Source: Aurelia coerulea
Lineage: Eukaryota > Cnidaria > Scyphozoa > Semaeostomeae > Ulmaridae
Reading direction: 5' to 3'
Assembly: GCA_039566865.1 (NCBI GenBank)
Contig: CM076961.1
Coordinates: 13,539,501 to 13,603,500 of the forward strand
DNA length: 64,000 nucleotides
Shown: positions 57,789 through 64,000 of the stretch, piece by piece
Layout: each line of letters starts with the position of its first letter
Numbering within the stretch: position 1 is the stretch's first letter
Notes under the pieces: generated by a model
Database searches by the model: none
Told to the model about the DNA's origin: nothing
What the model saw: only the letters and a program-made list of their open reading frames with translations
Program-made: the position numbers and the translations under genes

Positions 57789-59196
57789 CAGGGGCGCAAC
57801 TACGGGGGGGGGTCCTGGGGGTCCAGACCCCTGCCCTTTTTTCAAAAGGGCAAAAAGTGCCCTTTTTAGGGAGAAAATTATGTTAATTTGACGTATCATT
57901 GACCGGTATTTGTACCGGTTCTTGCGATAAAGTGTCAATATTTGTTGAATGCTTTCTTGAATTACCAAGATCTTGAACAAAGTTGGAGAATTCGCTATGC
58001 TTGAATTGGACTTATTTTTCCGAAATCATCAGCGATTTTCTGAACGCTGAGGCTCAAAAACTTGCAAATACGGCTGAAAATGTTAAGAGATGTCTTACAT
58101 GGCACAGCACTACAAATCAGATGCTCAAAGACAAAACTCATTAAACTTTTACGACTGGGAGAGTAAAAACAATCCCATTTGAAAGACCAGTGCTGTCTGG
58201 AGATCAAGGTAATGATATTGTTCATGTTCAAATTCATTTTACATTTGCCTGACCGAAATCGGCAACTTCATTCCAATGTTTTCTCAAGAAATAAAGCCCC
58301 TCCAACAAATCTTCAAAGCAGGCCGAAAATCTTGAGCGATTTTTTTTCCTTGCAGCAATGGCGTTTACATGCATTATTAGCACGTTTAATCTCTTTGGAA
58401 TTATGGAAGTGTCATTTCTCTCTCTGAGAGCATAACAGCATAATTCCGGGTGACTTCGTCCTCTCAAGAGTATAACACAACACGTGCTCATGCTTGTTTA
58501 AGTCATCGCTGTGAAGCAGGAATATTAGGAAAATTGATCGTCATTTTTAGGCCGGTTTTAAAGGTTTCTTGAAGGGGCTTTTGCCAGAAAATCCCTCACA
58601 ATTTTAGAGTGGAGTGGCCGACTTCATTCAGGTAAATTCGCAAAAAGATTTGAACCTGTTCACAATTGAACGATATTTTTGCCAATATTTTCGTTCTCTT
58701 ATCCAAGGAGTAGTGGCCTTTCAAATTCTCACTCGGTAAAAAAATTGGCCCAAAATTGAGAAACCATACAACAAACTTCAGAGCACAGTTTCTTGTAAAA
58801 AGCGAGTACGAGCAGCCTTTTCTGTGTTTCTTGTCTGTCCTAGGCGGTATTTTTCATTTTCTTCTGGTTTTGATCTCGTTTAAGATAGGTATTCTCCGAC
58901 GATCTAGAGAGCGTGATTTTATAAATTTTCGGGGGCAAGCCCCCGAATCCCCTCCCAGCTCGCTTCGCTCGCATTTCCTTTACCGTGTTCTAACTGCTTC
59001 TCCTATGTGTTGACATGCTTGTTTATTGATATGCTTTAGAGAGGTGAGCATTAGAAAAATATCCCTTGATTTCTGCCTTCGCTTTTTGAGTTTGAAAAAC
59101 TGACATCCCAGGCGACACCACTTTTTCAAATGATCTGGAGTGTGCCCTTTTTCTGGTTTGGACCCCTGCCCTGTAAAATTCCTAGTTGCGCGCCTG
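57789..59196. mobile_element. Nested CAGGGGCGCAACTA-ended element, 1,408 bp
   Basis: Inverted ends CAGGGGCGCAACTA and CAGGCGCGCAACTA, with GGACCCCTGCCCT motifs next to both. The flanking direct repeat is only CCAAA (57784-57788 and 59197-59201), 5 bp, unlike the 8-bp TSDs of the other elements. The outer element's right TIR becomes continuous when it is removed. It carries GGGGGCAAGCCCCCGA, shared in kind with the hAT element at 23702, and a third-level insert at about 58150-58745. Confidence 0.75.
58150..58745. mobile_element. GGGTGAGTC-family element at third nesting level
   Basis: The left part (GAGAGTAAAAACAATCCCAT, TTTGAAAGACCAGTGCT) and the inverted right part (GGAGTAGTGGCCTTTCAAAT, TCTCACTCGGTAAAAA) match the arms of 33095-33682. 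Internal blocks match 33200-33400 and 54290-54680. Ends are approximate. Confidence 0.6.
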
Positions 59197-59387
59197 CCAA
59201 ATATGCCTGAGTACCCCCCTGGGTGCAGAAGAAAGACATTCAGTTATTGTAAGATCAATCAGACATGGGTGAATTTTTTGGCGATCATTTACTAGTGAAT
59301 GGGGCAAATCAACCAAACTAAATGCAGAAGACAATGAATATGGGCATGAAACAATAGAGATAGTCCCCCTAAAGTTCATTTCTTTAG

Positions 59388-59598
<211 letters not shown>

Positions 59599-59710
59599 CT
59601 TTGTTTTGGTAGGAATACAAATGACGTAGCTAATTAAAAGCTAACTTGAGCCTACTAGATTACCTGGCGTAGAGACGATGCTATCCTCATGGCTATCTCA
59701 AAACCAGGCT
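59599..59710 (-). mobile_element. LINE 3' terminal fragment beside the ATC array
   Basis: The complement contains TTAATTAGCT and TTCCTACC-AAACAAAGTGATG, parallel to the 3' ends at 10115-10176 and 53583-53660, and further on GATAGC-ATCGTCTCTACGCC resembling other LINE tails here. No coding part. Confidence 0.45.
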
Positions 59711-60568
59711 ACAGGTTTATCATCCAGCCACACATGGCACATCCCTAATGCAAATAAGATTAAGAACATAAAATATTCAGTTATTTACGTCATGAGACTG
59801 AAAATTGCGTTTCTCACGTATTGGCTTCAATTTTCGAACAATATTTGGCGATAAGATTACTGTTACGTTCGTCACTTTTGTTTCGACTTCACATGAAAAT
59901 ATTTTTAGCATGAAAATATAGCCGAGAGAGATAACAGATCAATGAAAATCAATATTTTCTTGGTTTTACAGGGAATGATTCATAAATTTTTAAAATGTTA
60001 ACATAGCAGACGAAAACAATTCCTTAATTATGGCTGTTACGGATGAAACAGTGGTCGTCTGACCTGGCCCACTGAGAAATTCCAGGGGCCTGGGGTAAAT
60101 CCGAATCGGGCCCTAAAGAAACAGGGATGGAGTTTGTAATTTGAGAAAATGAATAAATTCAATTCACTAAAGTCCGGGATGGTGAAACAACTAATCAGGT
60201 CATAAGTCTAGTCCGGTATGGTGTCTCAAGTACAGCTCTTTCCCAGGATCTTGATCGTTACTGGTAACTGTTAAAGGATTCTAAGATATTCCTTGCCAAG
60301 GAAAGTGTAGAAATTCGCGTCAATTTCCATTAATCTCAAATGGAAATTGATGTAACCATAACTCTCTCAATCGCCGTATATAAAGTATCGTTCGTAACTA
60401 ATTATTTGTTTCGAATGCTTTCGATTTCGTCGTATCAGCTACATTTTTTAATTAAAGTAAAGAACAGCCACGATTGCTTTGAATGCTGAGTGGTGTCCTA
60501 CCGCCCCGTCCTCTAAATGGCAATAAGCGTCGAAGTATCACTCTTGGGACCGATCTCGTGCCCAGGCA
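59711..60568. other. Unassigned sequence
   Basis: No gene or repeat recognised. Confidence 0.4.
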
Positions 60569-60643
60569 GAGTTCGTTGCTCTACCTCTACTCTGGGATAC
60601 AAGAGCTCGTTCTACAATTTGATTGGCTATTCAAAAACAATAG
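60569..60643. repeat. Dispersed repeat shared with 14791-14865
   Basis: Carries GAGTTCGTTGCTCTACCTCT, ACTCTGGGATACAAGAG and TTTGATTGGCTATT in the same order as the 14-kb copy. Sequences outside the 75-bp core differ. Confidence 0.8.
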
Positions 60644-60834
60644 AAAATATACGTAATTTCTCGAAAGCTTTCTTCGAATAACAACAATGCAATCTTGCCA
60701 CCAAGCAACAACCTTACACAGTTGCTCTGTTTGTTGCTACACTGTAGCTCAGGTATGTAAGGGTTGTGTTGTTGTTAGTGAGATTCAACCTTGTCAAATA
60801 ATCAAAACCATGATCAGTTCTTTTGTTTATATAC

Positions 60835-61092
60835 AGGGTGTCCCAAAAAAATTTTGCCCTGTTTGTCTGAAGATTGCAACAAAACGGCAAAAGATTCTCG
60901 GCAAACTTGCATGTTGGTGCTCTTCAGATGTTCAATTAAAGTTTGCCACCATCCCCGTGAAAATCCGTTGAAAAATGATGGAGCTATGACCTTCAGAAGA
61001 CCAAATTTGCCTGATGGCTGAAACCAGCGGTCGGCCATTTTGTCTTAATATTTTTCAATGATAGCGGGGCACAATTTTTTTGGGACACCCTG
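60835..61092. mobile_element. Mariner-like MITE, 258 bp
   Basis: TIRs CAGGGTGTCCCAAAAAAATT and, inverted, CAGGGTGTCCCAAAAAAATT are perfect over at least 20 bp. TA lies at both borders (60833-60834, 61093-61094). There is no transposase. The ends are nearly those of 5996-8940. Confidence 0.9.
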
Positions 61093-61094
61093 TA

Positions 61095-61951
61095 GTTTCA
61101 TACCTATGTTTAAGTTTCAAAAACCATAATTGTAAGCAAACTTTTGCCCCATTCTCACTAGGTAGCACGTTAACAACTGAAACTAACCAGCTTGTCAAAT
61201 GTTGGTTTCTAATCGGTGAATCCAACAAATCAAATCAATTTGATTGGTGGAAATTTAACCTGGTTTAAATAAAGCTGCCTTAACTGTGTCAGTGTGAATG
61301 TGGTATTAAACTGTACAGGTTTGGCCCTCATAATTTTTGCTATTTCGAAAAATGTGAGATCCAAACCTTTACCGTGCAAGTGTGCTTACAATTATAGTTT
61401 TTGTAACTTAAACATAAGTATGAAGCTACCTAATTACAATTTGTCATATAACACACGGGATCTCAACAAATCGTTTGCTCAAAACACCAATGACTGAAAA
61501 CAGGATGAATTTATATCATATATATCATATTCGTTGTAGCTAACATTATTTTAATACTAAATCATGCTGAGGTGGCCAGATGCGCCAATTTTTTGGCCCT
61601 CTAATCAGAGAAGCATCTACACTAGTTAGCCAACAATCAACAATGAACAATCTACAAAGCACTTTTGCTTGTAAACTGGGACAACAAGGCCTTACTAAGG
61701 CTTACGCATAATAACTTGTACAGCTTTTAGGGAATTTCAAGCAAGACAATAGCTTACCGTCCTGCGTTTTAAATTTATTTGCATCAAAGAGACATTGTTC
61801 TTAGTGCTGCTGATCAATTATTCGTCCTTGAGTCCCAGCTTGAGTCCCAGAAACACAGATATCAAAGCATTGTAGCAGCCATATCTCAACTCGATGCCTT
61901 GGTCATCTCAACTCGATGCCTTAGTCCACACATGTAATCATCAACGTGCTA
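61095..61951. other. Unassigned sequence
   Basis: No gene recognised. A 19-bp direct repeat ATCTCAACTCGATGCCTTG occurs twice near 61882 and 61907. Confidence 0.4.
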
Positions 61952-62068
61952 CTATTTTGTTAGTGGTGGTGTCGCCAAATGGCTTAGGCTTTATGTTTTG
62001 AATCTTGTGCTGTGTTGAATCTTGTGGGGTCTACCCTTCGCGGGTTCGAATCCCTTCGTTGACACTAC
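61952..62068 (+). other. tRNA-like pseudogene or SINE head
   Basis: A-box-like TCGCCAAATGGCTTAGGC (the D-stem GCC/GGC pairs) and a good B box GGTTCGAATCC, spaced as in a long-variable-arm (Leu/Ser-type) tRNA. The acceptor arms do not pair, the T stem has mismatches and no clean anticodon loop can be drawn. It is a decayed tRNA gene or the head of an unseen SINE, distinct from the three SINE copies above. Confidence 0.4.
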
Positions 62069-62086
62069 AAGCTTCCAGCCAATGGC

Positions 62087-62507
62087 CCCAGGGGGGTACT
62101 CCCTAACTTTCAATACGGGGGGGGGGGTCCGTGCCACTTTTTCTTTGCTGACCCCTAAATATTAAGCCTAATGATTTGGGGACCCCAAATATTGAGTCTA
62201 ATGTTTTGGAGACCCCAAATATTGTTATCTATTTCTGGGGCCCCTTACATGTTTTTGAATGATTTCAATTTGAGCCTCTTGATTTTTCTCAGTTTTTGAA
62301 TAATACCAAAGCATTTATTTCGTGATTCGCAACTTCAGGGCCAAATTGCAGGATTCTTCCTTTCCTCAGATTTGTTGACCCCAAATATTCAATTGTTGTC
62401 CATGTTGTAATTCACAGACCCCAAATATTGATTTGATGTAAAATTTCAGACCCCAAATATTGGCACGGACCCCCCCGTACTAAAAGTCAATGAGTACCCC
62501 CCCTGGG
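62087..62507. mobile_element. hAT-like MITE, CCCAGGGGGGTACT family, 421 bp
   Basis: TIRs CCCAGGGGGGTACTCCCTAA and CCCAGGGGGGGTACTCATTG. An exact 8-bp TSD CCAATGGC lies at 62079-62086 and 62508-62515. GACCCCAAATATT occurs about six times inside. It is intact compared with its split relative at 57365-59223. Confidence 0.9.
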
Positions 62508-62515
62508 CCAATGGC

Positions 62516-63753
62516 CTACTCAGCTGTTCATCCTTGCGAGGTTGGTAAATGAGTACTCAGAGGTAATTCTGAGGACACGAGCTTTAGTGCCCCAGGCCTG
62601 CATCAGCTGTATAGCTCCCTATAAACTCAGCCTTCGTTAATGTCGCTGCTTGTTGCTTGGTACTCTTGCCGTTGCACAAAGTATAATTCACAGTCAGCTA
62701 GAAATAGGAAAGTATCATTTTTTAATAGACTGTAAATCGATTTAAGAGTTCTCAAGACATCACCCAATCATGTATTTTGAGAAGCTTGCAGTCTTTGGGC
62801 ACACCATATCATTTGCAAGGGGTGCAAATTAGTGGATGAGCATGACAGACAAATTTTCCTACTGACGACAATCACAATACACTAAATACATGGATATCTG
62901 GGCATCTGGTATGCAAGGCCATGCTCTTTTACCCGAAAATAAGACCAGTGGGTGCTCTCATATGATGTCGTTGATGACGTTATCATATGATGCATTATTG
63001 TGACTGATTTTCATCATCATCATCATCATCGTTATCATTCACAAAAATGGCTCTTTTTCTACAATCTTGGCCATAAATAACTGGACTTTTGCCGGTCAAT
63101 TCAATTCTCCCAAGATCAATGCTCCTACTGATGTGGAATTCCAGGCTTGACAGGAGCAGAAACCTCCTTGAAAAAATCTAACGTCATAGCGACATTGATA
63201 GGTTGGGAGGGGGGCAATATGGTGTCAAATTGGAATTGTTACGATCATATATAGTCCGGATATATTTTGTCCAAGATTGTATGTTTATCGACCAAGGATT
63301 GGTTTTTGCTACAACTTCAACTTGGGTTGTGACCATAGCATCATTGTTGACCCCCTTGCTTCGAATAATAGAATCAAGGTCGTGTATGCCCTTTTGGAAA
63401 ACAGTTTACAGGATAACAGGTATGGGTCAAACACGACTGTTGCACAATAAACAAATAGAGGTTGCTGGCTGACTGTTTAATTTTCATAAATGGTTTACTG
63501 GGCAGTAAATCTTCAAGCAAGGTGATGGGAAAAACTGGGTCATGCCCCAGCAGATCCTTCTTTAGTTTAGTTTGAACTTTTTCCTTATCAGAATTCGCGG
63601 GGCCTACCACTTTCCGTCCTTGGCAAGGTTGATGTCGTTTTCCAGAAAAACCCATAAAATTACACAGAAGAATCACAACATAACTCTAATCTAGAAAATC
63701 GCAGAAAGGTTGCAAAATCACAAATAATCAAGAATAAATCGCCGGGAAAGCTG
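62516..63753. other. Unassigned sequence with short (ATC)n
   Basis: An ATC repeat lies at about 63010-63031. The minus strand of 63374-63676 has a 100-codon frame with a lysine-rich, protein-like stretch (KVQTKLKKDLLGHDPVFP), no motif I know and no splice support. Confidence 0.35.
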
Positions 63754-63940
63754 CAGGTGAAGGTGAAGTTGCGGTTTTTAGCACCAAACGCTGGGATCAC
63801 AGAAGTAGCTAATCGCTAATCGAGTCCGCCACCCCTTATTATGACGCTCAAGTGGTGGGGCCCTAACGGGTATCGAACCGTCCGCCTGACTGTTCTGGTT
63901 GCAATGTCAGAGGATTACACCACTGCGCCACAACACCTTC
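63754..63940 (-). mobile_element. tRNA-derived SINE, copy 3
   Basis: Complement of the other two copies: A box TGGCGCAGTGG (complement at 63920-63930), B box GGTTCGATACC, body with CACTTGAGCGTCATAATAAG and CCCAGCGTTTGG, tail with TTCACC repeats at 63754-63770. The orientation is opposite to copies 1 and 2. Confidence 0.85.
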
Positions 63941-64000
63941 GTCACCTTTGTCACTGTTAATTAGATACAAACAATGATCGGTGATATGTTGGAAGGATTG

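Larger units (their letters stand above)
57365..59223. mobile_element. hAT-like element, CCCAGGGGGGTACT family, split by another element
   Basis: TIRs CCCAGGGGGGGTACTTGGGT and CCCAGGGGGGTACTCAGGC. An 8-bp TSD TGCAGAGG/TGCAGAAG (7 of 8) lies at 57357-57364 and 59224-59231. The interior has repeated TTTTTTGGGTC motifs. Removing the insert 57789-59196 leaves a MITE of about 450 bp similar to 62087-62507. Confidence 0.8.

Noticed and set aside
61952..62068. Functional tRNA-Leu or tRNA-Ser gene
   Set aside because: The A and B boxes are present but the acceptor arms do not pair and the T stem is mismatched.

Overview
This is AT-rich metazoan DNA with no bacterial-type gene organisation: no operons, ribosome binding sites, rRNA, functional tRNA or CRISPR. 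Nearly everything recognisable is transposable-element (TE) sequence. The CR1-like, jockey/L2-like and R2/NeSL-like LINE fragments, the tRNA-derived SINE and the many hAT, Tc1/mariner, Mutator, Harbinger and piggyBac-type miniature elements (MITEs) resemble TE proteins and ends I recall from anthozoan cnidarians. A stony coral or sea anemone is my best guess; that is inference from memory, not a database match.

Layout. 1-5.4 kb: a terminal-inverted-repeat (TIR) element, a Mutator-like fragment, a SINE, a foldback element, an esterase-like LINE ORF1 piece and a TA-flanked foldback. 5.4-9.9 kb: one R2/NeSL-like LINE (minus strand) split by a TA-flanked element, which contains a GCGAGTT-repeat element, which in turn contains further elements. 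9.9-12.6 kb: a CR1-like 3' end with a GAT microsatellite of about 515 bp, then a young 5'-truncated LINE with poly(A) and target-site duplication (TSD). 13-21 kb: RT fragments and a 976-bp Mutator-like element. 21.6-30 kb: hAT-type elements with exact 8-bp TSDs and another LINE split by a TTAA-flanked element carrying a SINE. 30-41 kb: LINE pieces, an LTR-retrotransposon remnant, nested TA elements and a 2.4-kb palindromic element with arms near 580 bp. 41-45 kb: the least repetitive part, with one possible small spliced host gene. 45-49 kb: two tandem-repeat arrays (about 167 bp and 185 bp units). 50.8-55 kb: LINE copies and two tandem Harbinger-like MITEs. 55-64 kb: nested hAT elements, a mariner MITE, a tRNA-like pseudogene and a third SINE copy.

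How it works together: the genes here are mostly parts of parasites, nearly all broken. The informative content is insertion order. In several cases, removing the inner element and one TSD restores a reading frame or a TIR in the outer one, giving an internal check on element boundaries. No complete autonomous TE and no confidently identified host protein is present.
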